From Proteobacteria bacterium UBA1844 (lineage in GTDB: Bacteria > Pseudomonadota > Gammaproteobacteria > Steroidobacterales > Woeseiaceae): a stretch of DNA of 18,660 nucleotides. Shown in pieces: positions 1-8,728 of this stretch (its first letter is position 1; every line of letters begins with the position of its first letter). The stretch lies in NCBI GenBank assembly GCA_002338615.1, contig DDIS01000056.1:1-18660 (forward strand), in the 5' to 3' direction. The notes below the pieces were generated by a model. That model searched no databases. It was not told the DNA's origin and saw only the letters and a list, made by a program, of their open reading frames with translations. The position numbers and the translations under genes are program-made.

Positions 1-22
1 GGGCCGGCAAATTTGCCGGCCC
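1..22. terminator. 22-bp perfect palindrome, likely terminator of the der-metX transcript
   Basis: The first 22 bases are a perfect inverted repeat: an 11-base arm GGGCCGGCAAA followed by its exact complement. As RNA it folds into a GC-rich stem (GGGCCGGC paired with GCCGGCCC) closed by a short A/T loop. It lies 36 bp beyond the metX-like stop codon, where an intrinsic terminator would be expected. Any U-tract for the minus-strand transcript would fall before base 1 and cannot be seen. The structure is symmetric, so it could serve both strands. Confidence 0.5.
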
Positions 23-32
23 CCAATTAAAC

Positions 33-43
33 GTGTCTGACAC
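33..43. repeat. Short inverted repeat GTGTC-T-GACAC beside a T-run
   Basis: A 5-bp stem with a single-base spacer (GTGTC, T, GACAC) is followed on the plus strand by CCA and a run of seven T. This resembles a small terminator for transcription entering on the plus strand. It lies between the metX-like stop and the 22-bp palindrome. A regulatory or dispersed-repeat role is also possible; one copy cannot decide. Confidence 0.3.
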
Positions 44-58
44 CATTTTTTTCCATTT

Positions 59-1156
59 TTATTCGCAGGAATCGAAAAAATCACACAATACCGGGCGAAA
101 CGCATCCATTTCGACCAGGAAGGAATCGTGCCCGCGAATGCAGTCGAGCGGTACGAACTCAGTCGCCGGAATAACGCGGCCGAGACCCTCGGCCAGTTCC
201 TGTTGCTGGTGCAGTGGAAACAGGATATCGCTCGAGACGCCGATAACCAGCGCGCGCTCAAGTTTTATACGTTTGAAACCCGATGCCAGCGAGCCGCCGT
301 ATTCCGCGAGATCGAAGCGGTCGGATGCGTGCGATAGATAGAGATAGCTGTTCGGGTCGAACTCGCCGCTGAATTTTTGCGCATGGTTTTCGAGATAGGA
401 CTCGACCGCGAATTCAATTTTGAACCGGCCGCCCCGTCGTTCATCCGTTGCGCGCTCGCGACCAAATCGTCCGCGCCATTCTTCGGCGGAGCGGTACGTA
501 ATCATGCCGAGTTTGCGCGCCAGGCGCTGGCCGATTATCGGGCCGTCCTGCCGGTCGTAGTTGCCATCCAGCCATTTCGGATCGCTGCGAATCATTTCGC
601 GCTGCAGGGAACGCACTGCGATCGAAAACGGTTCCGCGCGGGTAGCTGATGAAATCGACACGAATGCGCGCATGCTGCCCGGATGGCGCACACAGTACGC
701 GAGCCCGCTCATGCCGCCCATGGAGCAGCCAACCACAGCGAGCAGTGTTTCAATACCCAGATGCTGTACTACGCCCCAGGCCGCTTCGGCGACGTCTTCG
801 AGGGTTAGCACGGGAAAGTCCAGGCGATACTCTTTACCGGTTGCGGGGTCGATCGACGCAGGTCCGGTCGAGCCGAAGCAACTGCCGAGTGAATTGACGC
901 AAATTACAAACAGGCGATCCGTATCCAGCGGTAAGCCCGAGCCAATCATGTCTTCCCACCAGCCGGGCGAAGGATCAGCACCCGAAGACGATGCATGCGC
1001 GGACGGCGACAGGCCACTGAATATCAATACCGCGTTACTACGTTCGGCATTCAGCTCGCCCCAGGTCTCGTACGCCAGCGTTGGTGACTCGAGATGGCCG
1101 CCACGATGCATGGCAAAACGGCCCGGCAGGCTCACTGTTTTTCGCGCTGTACTCAT
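59..1156 (-). CDS. metX: MetX-family O-acyltransferase, probably serine O-succinyltransferase-like
   Basis: This is a 365-aa alpha/beta-hydrolase-fold acyltransferase of the MetX family. Such enzymes acylate the hydroxyl of homoserine or serine from acyl-CoA, activating it for sulfur incorporation in the cytoplasm. The nucleophile elbow GCSMGGM gives Ser145; Asp310 (SSDILFPL) and His343 (GHDSF) complete the triad. Three stretches resemble, from memory, the Xanthomonas/Stenotrophomonas subgroup known as serine O-succinyltransferases: GLSPSAHASSS (48-58), DPSPGWW (61-67) and NSLGSCFGSTGPAS (88-101). Classical homoserine acetyltransferases carry NVLGGC and HALTGD-type motifs there instead. The ATG lies 7 nt after the der stop, with a GGGGAG ribosome-binding site very close to it, so it is probably the last gene of the der transcript. 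Family membership is certain. The serine/succinyl assignment (cysteine rather than methionine supply) is inferred from motifs. Confidence 0.9.
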   Translation of the reverse strand: MSTARKTVSLPGRFAMHRGGHLESPTLAYETWGELNAERSNAVLIFSGLSPSAHASSSGADPSPGWWEDMIGSGLPLDTDRLFVICVNSLGSCFGSTGPASIDPATGKEYRLDFPVLTLEDVAEAAWGVVQHLGIETLLAVVGCSMGGMSGLAYCVRHPGSMRAFVSISSATRAEPFSIAVRSLQREMIRSDPKWLDGNYDRQDGPIIGQRLARKLGMITYRSAEEWRGRFGRERATDERRGGRFKIEFAVESYLENHAQKFSGEFDPNSYLYLSHASDRFDLAEYGGSLASGFKRIKLERALVIGVSSDILFPLHQQQELAEGLGRVIPATEFVPLDCIRGHDSFLVEMDAFRPVLCDFFDSCE

Positions 1157-1163
1157 GGCTCCC

Positions 1164-2573
1164 CTACTTCTTCTTCACATGCTTCATCAGGCGTTTACGT
1201 TTTTGCTCCTGGCGCGGTGTCAGCTTGTTGCGCCGGCCCTTAAATGGATTATCGCCTGTTTTGAACGCCAGGCGCACCGGCGTGCCCTTCAATTTGAACG
1301 CTTTTCTGAAGCGATTGATGAGGTAGCGACGATAGGCATCGGGTAAGCCGTCGGTCTGGTTGCCGTGAATGACGATCACTGGCGGATTGCGGCCGCCCTG
1401 GTGCGCGTAGCGCAGCTTGATTCGTCGGCCGCGTACAATCGGCGGAGCATGCGCGATCACGGCTGCTTCGAGTTCACGCGTCAGCTCGTTGGTCGACATA
1501 TCGCGCGTTGCTGCGCGCCAGGCACGCAGCACAGCGGGCAACAGGTCGCCAACGGCCGTGCCGTGCAACGCCGATATCGTCATGCGCTCCGCAAATTCGA
1601 GAAACGGCAAGCGACGGTCCAGTTCATCGCGCACATGCTTGCGTTGCTCGGCTTCGAGACCGTCCCACTTGTTGGTCACGACCACGAGCGCCCGACCGCG
1701 TTCCATGATCAGGCCCATGAGGCTCACGTCCTGCTCCGTGACCCCTTCCTGCGCGTCGATCACGGCGATCACGACTTCGGCGCGCTCGATCGCCTGCAAG
1801 GCTTTGACAATACTGAACTTTTCGATGACCTCGTGCACTTTGGCGCGACGCCGGATACCGGCGGTGTCGATCAGGAGGTATTTACGATCGTTACGCTCGA
1901 ATGGGACCGCCACGCTGTCGCGCGTGGTACCGGGCTGGTCGGAAACCACCATACGGTCTTCGCCAAGCAAGCGGTTCGCAAGCGTCGACTTGCCGACATT
2001 TGGCCGGCCGACGATCGCTATGCGCAGCGGCTGATCTTCATCCTCGGCAGCTGCATCGTCGCTCTCCGTCGCAGGCTCCTCGGGAACATAATCGGCCAGC
2101 ACGGCGTCCATCAGCGCGCTGATGCGGTCGCCATGCGCTGCGGATATTGCAACCGGATCACCGAGCCCCAGCGCATGAAATTCGGCACTCACCAGGTCAC
2201 TATCGAGCCCTTCGGCCTTGTTGACGGCGACCCAGGTATGCGCTGCGTGTTTACGCACCAGGCCTGCGACATGCTGGTCTGCGCCGGTAACACCCTCGCG
2301 GCCATCGACGAGTACGATCGCAATATCGGCTTCCTTGAGGGCACGCACGGTCTGCTCGACCATCAGTTCTTCAATGCCTTCCTCGCCACCTGCAACTCCG
2401 CCCGTGTCGATAACGATGTACGGAACCGGACCAAGCTTGCCGAACCCGTATTGACGATCGCGCGTGAGCCCGGGGTAATCCGCGACGATCGCATCCCGGG
2501 AGCGGGTCAGGCGATTGAACAACGTTGACTTGCCCACGTTCGGGCGGCCAACCAGCGCGACAACGGGAAGCAT
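1164..2573 (-). CDS. der: Ribosome-assembly GTPase Der (EngA)
   Basis: This 469-aa double-Era-like GTPase acts in maturation of the 50S ribosomal subunit. Two G domains in tandem are visible. Walker [10 protein letters not shown] occurs at residues 9-17 and again at 189-197, DTGG and DTAG switch-II motifs lie at 56-59 and 236-239, and NKxD-type motifs read NKAE (118-121) and NKWD (301-304). An acidic linker (about 164-181) separates them. A KH-like domain and a basic tail ending KKK finish the protein. The reading frame stays open for 65 codons upstream into bamB, but the family N-terminus [12 protein letters not shown] fixes the start at 2573, which leaves a 16-nt gap after bamB. The order yfgM-bamB-der is conserved in gammaproteobacteria. 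A long open frame on the opposite strand is only a shadow of this gene. Confidence 0.97.
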   Translation of the reverse strand: MLPVVALVGRPNVGKSTLFNRLTRSRDAIVADYPGLTRDRQYGFGKLGPVPYIVIDTGGVAGGEEGIEELMVEQTVRALKEADIAIVLVDGREGVTGADQHVAGLVRKHAAHTWVAVNKAEGLDSDLVSAEFHALGLGDPVAISAAHGDRISALMDAVLADYVPEEPATESDDAAAEDEDQPLRIAIVGRPNVGKSTLANRLLGEDRMVVSDQPGTTRDSVAVPFERNDRKYLLIDTAGIRRRAKVHEVIEKFSIVKALQAIERAEVVIAVIDAQEGVTEQDVSLMGLIMERGRALVVVTNKWDGLEAEQRKHVRDELDRRLPFLEFAERMTISALHGTAVGDLLPAVLRAWRAATRDMSTNELTRELEAAVIAHAPPIVRGRRIKLRYAHQGGRNPPVIVIHGNQTDGLPDAYRRYLINRFRKAFKLKGTPVRLAFKTGDNPFKGRRNKLTPRQEQKRKRLMKHVKKK

Positions 2574-2589
2574 AAGCGGAGGCCTGCGG

Positions 2590-3807
2590 TCAGGCGCCCT
2601 CGCCAGGCGTATCGTCGCCCACGACTGCGTCGCGGGACTTTTTCGGTTTTTCCGGTGCCTTGATACCGTAAGCGGCCAGTTCGCCTGAGTCACTTTGCAC
2701 GTAGAGCCGCTCACCGACGACAACGGGCACGCTGGTAATCGCAGCACCGCCCTGGCGTATGCGGGCAAGGTAATCGCCGTCGACGTTACTGAAAAAATGC
2801 AAATAGCCCTCGTAGTCGCCGGTCACGATGGTCGTCAGAAAGGGCACCGGCAAACCGGGTTCGCGGCGCAACAAAATGTCCTGGCGCCAGGATTCCGCCC
2901 CGGTCTTGCGCGACAATGCCAGGAGCACACCTTCGTCCTGCACCGTGTAAACCTCGTTCCAGTCGGCGGAGAGCCCCTCATACGAGGAAATTTCCACCGC
3001 CCAGAGAATTTGCCCGGACTCCGCTGCCAGCGATGCGAGACGACCGTGATAGCCGGCGGCATAGATATCCTGTCCTACGGCTGCGAGTTCTCCATCAATG
3101 TCGGACAGGCGTTCGAGATCCGAACGCCCTGATGGTGGTGCCAGCAATGCTTCCCAAGCCGTGTCACCCGATGCGATATCGATCGCCACGAGCCGGCCAT
3201 TGTCAAACCCGGCAATCACGTTCTTGCCAACAATAATCGGGCTCGCGGAACCGCGCATGGTCAGCGCGGGCATGGACTGGATAACAGTCCAGCGCTCACG
3301 GCCGTCAAAAACTCCGAGCGCACGCACCCGATTATCCACAGACTGAACGATCACGTTGCCCTCACCGATCGCGGGCACTGCAAGCGATTCGCCTTTGATT
3401 TCAGTGCGCCATTTCTCGGCACCATCGTCTACACCGAGCGCTATTACGTTGCCGTTGGCCGCGACAACCACCAGAATACCCTGCCCGACTCCAACCCCGG
3501 CGGTGAGCTTGAGATCAAGTTTTACGCGCCACAGACGCTTGCCCGATTCGGGGTCGTAAGCCGACACTTTGCCATCGGAACTGGCGGCATAAATTCGTTT
3601 GCCATCGCCAGCAGGTCGCAGTGCCAGGCGAAGAAATTCCGCGTCGGCACCCAGCTTGTCACTCCAGAGACGCTGGATCTTGATTTTTGCATCAACGTCG
3701 ACCAGCTCTGCAGGTTTAAGCGCCTCGTCGTCTTTGCTGAACATCCCGCAAGCACCGAGCTGCAGCCCAATGGCAGCCAGCAGTGCGCAGCGTAGCGCTT
3801 TGCTCAC
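2590..3807 (-). CDS. bamB: Outer-membrane assembly lipoprotein BamB
   Basis: This 405-aa lipoprotein is a component of the BAM complex that inserts beta-barrel proteins into the outer membrane. The signal peptide has basic residues at 3 and 6, then a hydrophobic stretch and the lipobox LGAC with the lipidated Cys20. The rest carries repeated PQQ-type blades typical of an eight-bladed propeller, for example [40 protein letters not shown] and [12 protein letters not shown] charged [13 protein letters not shown] tail closes it. The start is GTG, overlapping the yfgM stop in a 4-nt GTGA, with a strong AGGAGG ribosome-binding site just upstream. That implies translational coupling to yfgM. Length and domain content fit the family (E. 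coli about 392 aa). Confidence 0.96.
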   Translation of the reverse strand: MSKALRCALLAAIGLQLGACGMFSKDDEALKPAELVDVDAKIKIQRLWSDKLGADAEFLRLALRPAGDGKRIYAASSDGKVSAYDPESGKRLWRVKLDLKLTAGVGVGQGILVVVAANGNVIALGVDDGAEKWRTEIKGESLAVPAIGEGNVIVQSVDNRVRALGVFDGRERWTVIQSMPALTMRGSASPIIVGKNVIAGFDNGRLVAIDIASGDTAWEALLAPPSGRSDLERLSDIDGELAAVGQDIYAAGYHGRLASLAAESGQILWAVEISSYEGLSADWNEVYTVQDEGVLLALSRKTGAESWRQDILLRREPGLPVPFLTTIVTGDYEGYLHFFSNVDGDYLARIRQGGAAITSVPVVVGERLYVQSDSGELAAYGIKAPEKPKKSRDAVVGDDTPGEGA

Positions 3808-4550
3808 TCTGCCTCCTCGTCAGCAGTATCGTTGGCGCTAGCATCAACCTCGTCCGTACCCGCATCCTCCTGCAACGCGCCAGCCGCTACGTGGTCATCC
3901 GAAGCGGCCGTTTCCTGCAGCGGCAGATCAAGCAACTTCAATTGTACAAACGCCTGGTTGATAGTCGCTTGCTGACTGGGTTCGCTGAGTGCGCGCTCAT
4001 AGGCGCTGCGTGCCTCGTCCGGCCGATCCAGTGCAACATAGGCATCCGCTTTTGCTTCCGCAAATCGCGCGGCGAATGCGCCGTCGTCCGGCACACCTTC
4101 CAGCAGTGTCAGAACCTCGTCGGCCTTATTCTGATACAAGAGCAATTTCGCGAGCCGCAAACGTGCCACGTCTTTGAACTCGGGTATTGCAGGGCTCGCC
4201 AGCAACGCACGAAGCTGGTCGGCCGCATCCTGATCCCGGTTCTGGTCCATATAGAGCCGGGCCAGCGCAAGCATGGCCTGCGCAGTATAGGCGCTGTCGG
4301 CATGGTTACTGCGCAACTGATCGGTCACTACTTCCGCAGCATCGAGATCGCCGTCCACAACATCGTCGCTCAATTCGTCGTACAAGGCAGAAGCCTCGAG
4401 CTCAGCCTCTGTATTGCTCGATTGGAAATAGTTGATGCCGAACAATGCCAACGCGCCAAGCACGATGCCCGCCACAACGTACGCGCCGTAGGAGGACCAC
4501 CAGCCACGCAATTTCTCGATCTGTTCTTTCTCTGACAGTAAATCGTCCAC
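3804..4550 (-). CDS. yfgM: YfgM-family membrane-anchored TPR protein (ancillary SecYEG translocon subunit)
   Basis: This 248-aa single-pass inner-membrane protein has a short cytoplasmic N-terminus (MDDLLSEKEQIEKLRGWW), a membrane segment at about 22-40 (GAYVVAGIVLGALALFGI), and a periplasmic part with TPR-like helical repeats. In E. coli the homologue associates with SecYEG and the chaperone PpiD. Its place between hisS and bamB matches the enteric order. It is longer than the E. coli protein (about 206 aa). The extra length is a low-complexity acidic tail from about residue 212 (…[16 protein letters not shown]). The start codon is GTG, 26 nt after hisS, with a weak AAAGG element. The stop overlaps the bamB GTG. 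Confidence 0.92.
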   Translation of the reverse strand: MDDLLSEKEQIEKLRGWWSSYGAYVVAGIVLGALALFGINYFQSSNTEAELEASALYDELSDDVVDGDLDAAEVVTDQLRSNHADSAYTAQAMLALARLYMDQNRDQDAADQLRALLASPAIPEFKDVARLRLAKLLLYQNKADEVLTLLEGVPDDGAFAARFAEAKADAYVALDRPDEARSAYERALSEPSQQATINQAFVQLKLLDLPLQETAASDDHVAAGALQEDAGTDEVDASANDTADEEAE

Positions 4551-4576
4551 GTTTTCGCCTTTCGCCTGTGCCGGCG

Positions 4577-5851
4577 TTATGCCGGGTTGTCCAATTTGCT
4601 GGACAGCGTTGCCACCAGCTTGTCTCTTGAAATACTGTTCTGATCTTCAGTACTGCGTAATGGTTTCAAGCCAACACAATCATTCTTGAGTTCTGTCTCA
4701 CCCAGGATCAGAGCAAAGCGCGCTGCACTCTTATCCGCACGTTTCAATTGCGACTTGAAACTGCCGCCACCGAGATTCACCTCGACGCAGGTCCCTGGCC
4801 GTGCATCGCGAACTTCCTCGGCCAGCACGAAGCCCTGTTCCAGTGCACCATCGCCAACCGCCACAATATATACGTCGCAAGCCGTTGCCGGCGCCTCGCC
4901 GCCACAGGCATGAAACAGGTCGACCAGCCGATCCATGCCCATAGCCCAGCCAACAGCCGGCGTCGGACGTCCTCCCAGAATTTCAACAAGGCCGTCATAA
5001 CGCCCGCCGGAGCAGACCGCACCTTGCGATCCGAGCGCATCCGTCACCCACTCAAAGACGGTCCGGTTGTAGTAATCGAGTCCCCGGACCAACCTCGGAT
5101 TGACCTCGTACGCCACCCCGGCGGCTTCCAGCAAGCATTTGAGCTCCGCAAAATGCTCCGCCGACTCCGCGTCGAGGTAGTCAAGCATGACCGGCGCCGC
5201 TTCGATCAAGGCGCTCAGGTCTGGGTTCTTGCTATCGAGAATACGCAGCGGGTTCACTTCGAGGCGGCGAATACTATCCTGATCCAGCTGATTTTTCACA
5301 CCCGAAAAGTACTCAACCAGGATCTCCCGGTACCTGGCTCGCGATGCGGGCACCCCCAGCGAATTGATTTGTAAGCCAAGTTTATCAATGCCAAGCCGCT
5401 GCCACAGCCGTGCGCACATGATGATGAGCTCGGCATCGACGTCCGGACCCTCGAAACCGTAGGCTTCGACGTCAAACTGATGGAACTGCCGGTATCGGCC
5501 CCGTTGCGGTCGTTCACGGCGAAACATTGGACCCATGGTCCAGAGCTTTTGCCGCTGGTTGTAGAGTAGTCCGTTGGTTATGCCTGCCCGCACCATGCCG
5601 GCCGTTGCTTCCGGACGTAGCGTAAGGCTGTCGCCGCCGCGATCAAGAAACGTGTACATTTCCTTTTCCACGATATCCGTCACTTCGCCGATCGAGCGCT
5701 TGAACAGCTCCGTCTGTTCAAGCAACGGCAAGCGGATCTCGGCATAGCCGTAAGACTGCACCACGTCGCGCACCACCGACTCAAGATACTGCCAGGTGCC
5801 CGTGAGCTCCGGCAGGATATCGTTCATTCCTTTGACAGCTTTTACTTGCAC
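4577..5851 (-). CDS. hisS: Histidyl-tRNA synthetase
   Basis: This 424-aa class II aminoacyl-tRNA synthetase charges tRNA-His. Visible signatures are the N-terminal KGMNDILP, motif 2 (FRRERPQRGRYRQFHQ, about 110-125), the histidine-binding LVRGLDYYNRTVFEW (254-268), GGRYDGL (283-289) and motif 3 (AVGWAMGMDRL, about 299-309), followed by the anticodon-binding domain. The frame is open for 40 codons further upstream into rodZ. The family N-terminus and the E. coli length of 424 aa favour the GTG at 5851 (GTG CAA GTA AAA). It is preceded by AGCAGG and lies 19 nt after the rodZ stop. In enteric genomes ispG sits between rodZ and hisS; it is absent here. Confidence 0.96.
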   Translation of the reverse strand: MQVKAVKGMNDILPELTGTWQYLESVVRDVVQSYGYAEIRLPLLEQTELFKRSIGEVTDIVEKEMYTFLDRGGDSLTLRPEATAGMVRAGITNGLLYNQRQKLWTMGPMFRRERPQRGRYRQFHQFDVEAYGFEGPDVDAELIIMCARLWQRLGIDKLGLQINSLGVPASRARYREILVEYFSGVKNQLDQDSIRRLEVNPLRILDSKNPDLSALIEAAPVMLDYLDAESAEHFAELKCLLEAAGVAYEVNPRLVRGLDYYNRTVFEWVTDALGSQGAVCSGGRYDGLVEILGGRPTPAVGWAMGMDRLVDLFHACGGEAPATACDVYIVAVGDGALEQGFVLAEEVRDARPGTCVEVNLGGGSFKSQLKRADKSAARFALILGETELKNDCVGLKPLRSTEDQNSISRDKLVATLSSKLDNPA

Positions 5852-5870
5852 GGGCGAAGCCTGCTGGCGC

Positions 5871-6803
5871 TTATCGCGCGTTGATCGTAAAGCGCGCGGA
5901 ATTTCCGCGTCGGCTGCCGGGCGGTGGCCGGTATGCGGCATCGTTAACTTTAAGTTCCACGTTGTCCGCATTCCCCAACAAAATCGACAGCGGTGCCGCG
6001 CCTGTGACGCTCACGCTGCGTCCCTCCTTGCCGAGCGCGAAAAATAATCGCTCACCACTGGCATCGCTGATCTCTGTCCAGCAGTCGCCGATGAAATTCA
6101 GCGATACACGCACCTCACCCGCCGCGACGGGACCTTCCGCGTCGATTGCGGCACTGCTTGCCGCATCAGGCAGAGGCGCGATTGCCGCGTCAGTTGCCGC
6201 GTCCGGTTCCGGTACTGGCATCGTTTCAGACTCAGACTCCGCCGCAGGCGCGGTATCAAGCTCTGCCGCATCCTCCGCCTCGGCCACACCCTTCGGGACC
6301 TGGGTATCCGCGGCCGCGGGCGCCGATGTTGCAGCGCCTGGCAGTTGCATCTGTCCACTCGTCTCGCCGCGAGTTACCCGCGGCGCTTCGCGTGCAAAAA
6401 ACCACCAGTAGACACCGGCAGCGATAACCAGCAGCAGTAATAGCAGCAACCAACGGCCGAGCCGAATTTCTCGCACCGGCAGACGCGCCCTGCCCACTAA
6501 CGGCGGCATGGTATCCGCCCGATTCAATGAGTAATAGTCAGCGATGATATCGTCAACGCTGACCTCAACCAGCTGCGCGTACTTTTTCAGATGCCCTTTC
6601 GCGAATACCGGCGCGCCGAGTACGTCGAATTCATTTCGTTCCAGTGCCCGCACTTTGGGTTCGTCAAGATGCAATTCCTTTGCGACCTCGAGCACACTGA
6701 TCTTTTTCTCACGTCGAATCGCCGCAAGTCGCTCACCGGCCAGCGGTGTGCTGACAACCTTCTCCTGCTCCGGCACGTCCTTGTCGTCGCCTTTTTCGGT
6801 CAT
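5871..6803 (-). CDS. rodZ: Cytoskeletal transmembrane protein RodZ
   Basis: This 310-aa bitopic membrane protein links MreB to the elongation machinery and sets rod shape. An N-terminal helix-turn-helix domain (about 21-92: AGERLAAIRREKKISVLEVA…APVFAKGHLKKYAQL) would bind MreB. A transmembrane helix at about 118-136 (WLLLLLLLVIAAGVYWWFF) follows. An Ala/Pro/Glu-rich, low-complexity periplasmic linker (about 150-228) leads to a C-terminal DUF4115 beta domain (VRVSLNFIGDCWTEISDASG… to the end). The ATG lies one base after the pilW stop, so the two are surely cotranscribed. The linker gives the region its repetitive Ala/Asp/Glu codon use; I do not read that as foreign origin. Confidence 0.95.
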   Translation of the reverse strand: MTEKGDDKDVPEQEKVVSTPLAGERLAAIRREKKISVLEVAKELHLDEPKVRALERNEFDVLGAPVFAKGHLKKYAQLVEVSVDDIIADYYSLNRADTMPPLVGRARLPVREIRLGRWLLLLLLLVIAAGVYWWFFAREAPRVTRGETSGQMQLPGAATSAPAAADTQVPKGVAEAEDAAELDTAPAAESESETMPVPEPDAATDAAIAPLPDAASSAAIDAEGPVAAGEVRVSLNFIGDCWTEISDASGERLFFALGKEGRSVSVTGAAPLSILLGNADNVELKVNDAAYRPPPGSRRGNSARFTINAR

Positions 6804-6804
6804 G

Positions 6805-7596
6805 TCACTTGGTCCCCCGCAATTGTTTCGCTTCCGGGGACTTAGGAAAATCAGCCTGTAATTTATCGACGCATTCTGCGCGCGCGCGTTTATCGCCTAA
6901 CTTGGCTTCGACCAGTGAGCACAGGTAGAGCACGCTGGGGTTATCCTTGTGTGCGGCCCGATAACGCTGCACAAACGCACGAGCCCCGAGATCGTCACCA
7001 ATAGTGTGGTCGAGAACTGCCAGTTGCAGCAAGGCCTCCGGATAGTTCGACTTCGCCTCGAGCGCACGTCGAAAATAAGCTTCAGCTTTTTCGTAGTCCG
7101 GCTTTTGCATCAGGCAAACGCCGGCGTTCGTCAACATGACTTCAGGGTTGTCATTGGTTGCCGCCTTGATCGACCGCTCAAGCTGCACTTCGGCAGCGTC
7201 GTAGCGCTTTTGCCGGCACAGAAATACGGCGTAAGCATTTTGTACGTCGAAATTACGTGGCTCGAGCTTTACTGCCTTGTCATGCGATTCTTCAGCAAGG
7301 CGCAGATTATCGAGCATTTCGTAGGTGGCACCGAGCGTTGACCACGCCAGTGCCTGTTTCGGGTTCTGCTGAATCGAAAGCAACAGGCGCTCGCGCGCGA
7401 GCTCGTAATTGCCGTTCTGGAAATAGCGGATACCCAACTGGAAGTTTACGTCGGCCGCTTCCCTCATATTGGCCTCGGGTTCCGGCGCGCCTGTTGTGGT
7501 CGATACGCAACTGGCCAGCAAGCATGCCAATGTGGCACCCGCAAAAATGTTCATGCAAATTTTCACGACTGTGCCAGTCCTTGTTGCCAAATTCAT
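6805..7596 (-). CDS. pilW: Type IV pilus biogenesis lipoprotein PilW (PilF)
   Basis: This 263-aa TPR lipoprotein is a pilotin needed for outer-membrane assembly of the PilQ secretin. The lipobox LLASC gives the lipidated Cys30. From about residue 45 a string of TPR motifs follows (VNFQLGIRYFQNGNYELARERL, ALAWSTLGATYEMLDN, VQNAYAVFLCRQKRYDAAE, PEALLQLAVLDHTIGD). Length and gene order (rlmN-pilW-rodZ) match the family. I chose the ATG at 7596, 7 nt after rlmN. The GTG at 7566 gives a more typical signal peptide (MKICMNIFAG…, Cys at 20) and has AAGGA upstream, so it is a real alternative. The ATG at 7554 leaves no positive charge before the hydrophobic core and is less likely. No other pilus genes are in the window. 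Confidence 0.93.
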   Translation of the reverse strand: MNLATRTGTVVKICMNIFAGATLACLLASCVSTTTGAPEPEANMREAADVNFQLGIRYFQNGNYELARERLLLSIQQNPKQALAWSTLGATYEMLDNLRLAEESHDKAVKLEPRNFDVQNAYAVFLCRQKRYDAAEVQLERSIKAATNDNPEVMLTNAGVCLMQKPDYEKAEAYFRRALEAKSNYPEALLQLAVLDHTIGDDLGARAFVQRYRAAHKDNPSVLYLCSLVEAKLGDKRARAECVDKLQADFPKSPEAKQLRGTK

Positions 7597-7603
7597 GCGC
7601 TGC

Positions 7604-8710
7604 TTACCCCACTGCCAAACGTACTTTCTTTTCGCCGAGACGCGTACGCACCCGATCGCTGACCTTTCCTGCCAATTGGCCGCAAGCCGCATCGATGTCG
7701 TCACCGCGCGTCTTGCGTGTCGTCGCAACCAGGCCGCGTTCGCGCAGACGGTCCTGAAAATGGCGAATCGTTTCCGCCGACGAGCGTTTGAACTCATTAC
7801 CCTTGAACGAATTGAACGGAATCAGGTTAACCTTGGCGGGCTTGTTCTCGAGCAATGCTGCAAGTTGGTCCGCATGTTCCAGCGAGTCATTCACATCGCG
7901 CAACATCACATACTCAAAAGTAATGAACCGATTCGAATGTTTCGCCGCGTAACGCCAGCAACTGTCAAGCAGATCACGGATCGGATGCATCTTGTTGATC
8001 GGTACCAGGCGGTTTCGCAACTCGTCATTCGGAGCATGCAACGAAACCGCCAACGCTACGTTGCAATCATCGGCAAGTTTGTCGATGTTCGACACTATAC
8101 CCGACGTGCTCACAGTAACCCGTCGCCGCGACAGCCCATAGGCCCAGTCGGAAACCAGTAACTCCAGCACCGGAATGAGGTTGCGGTAATTCGCAAGCGG
8201 CTCGCCCATGCCCATGAAAACGATGTTGCTGACTGCGGCATCGCCATTCGGCCGCCTTGGCAGCTGGGTCATCGCGTGCCAAACCTGGCCGATAATTTCT
8301 GCAGCGCTCAGATTTCGATTGAAGCCCTGGGCCCCGGTCGCACAAAATGCGCAGTCCAGCGCGCAGCCAACCTGCGACGAGATGCACAGTGTGCCGCGAC
8401 TTGCCTCGGGAATGAATACGGTTTCGACGGCCTGGCCTGAGCCACTCGAAAAAAGCCACTTGACCGTACCATCAGCCGAATCCTGGCGTAGTTCTTCTTT
8501 GGACAGCCCAAGCTCGGCGCTGCTCTTAAGCTTTTCCCTGAGCTTTAGTGACAAATCGCTCATCCGGGCGAAATCCGCAACACCGCGCTGGTAGACCCAT
8601 TGCATCAACTGGCGCGCTCGAAACGGTTTCTCCCCGATTGAGACAAAAAATTGTTCGAGCTCACTCTGCGGCAAGCCCAGCAAATTTTTCTTGTTTGTCG
8701 CCTCAGTCAT
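7604..8710 (-). CDS. rlmN: Dual-specificity 23S rRNA/tRNA adenine-C2 methyltransferase RlmN
   Basis: This 368-aa radical-SAM enzyme methylates C2 of A2503 in 23S rRNA and of A37 in a subset of tRNAs. The [4Fe-4S]-binding motif CALDCAFC supplies Cys116, Cys120 and Cys123. GMGEPLANY (167-175) contacts S-adenosylmethionine. The methyl-carrying/resolving cysteine is Cys343 in GDDIDAACGQL. The RKTRGDDIDAACGQLAG block near the C-terminus is family-typical, and the length is close to the E. coli enzyme (384 aa). It lies 48 nt after ndk and 7 nt before pilW, the usual gammaproteobacterial order. As an Fe-S enzyme it depends on cluster supply from systems such as the one encoded just upstream. Confidence 0.97.
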   Translation of the reverse strand: MTEATNKKNLLGLPQSELEQFFVSIGEKPFRARQLMQWVYQRGVADFARMSDLSLKLREKLKSSAELGLSKEELRQDSADGTVKWLFSSGSGQAVETVFIPEASRGTLCISSQVGCALDCAFCATGAQGFNRNLSAAEIIGQVWHAMTQLPRRPNGDAAVSNIVFMGMGEPLANYRNLIPVLELLVSDWAYGLSRRRVTVSTSGIVSNIDKLADDCNVALAVSLHAPNDELRNRLVPINKMHPIRDLLDSCWRYAAKHSNRFITFEYVMLRDVNDSLEHADQLAALLENKPAKVNLIPFNSFKGNEFKRSSAETIRHFQDRLRERGLVATTRKTRGDDIDAACGQLAGKVSDRVRTRLGEKKVRLAVG

Positions 8711-8728
8711 GTCAACTCGGGTTTGCAG

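Noticed and set aside
561..1346. 261-codon plus-strand frame opposite metX and the end of der
   Set aside because: It crosses the junction of two well-supported genes, has low-complexity Arg/Ser/Pro content and no recognisable domain.
1365..2528. 387-codon open frame on the plus strand opposite der
   Set aside because: It lies wholly antisense to a certain gene, shows no family motif, and its length is explained by GC-rich codon bias in der.
2574..2768. 65-residue N-terminal extension of Der
   Set aside because: It runs inside bamB and the known Der N-terminus begins at the ATG at 2573.
3783..4535. 250-codon plus-strand frame opposite yfgM
   Set aside because: It is antisense to yfgM; its composition reflects the complementary strand and it has no domain.
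6270..6420. Possible foreign segment, from the repetitive Ala/Glu/Pro coding in rodZ
   Set aside because: A variable low-complexity periplasmic linker is normal for RodZ and is flanked by intact conserved domains.
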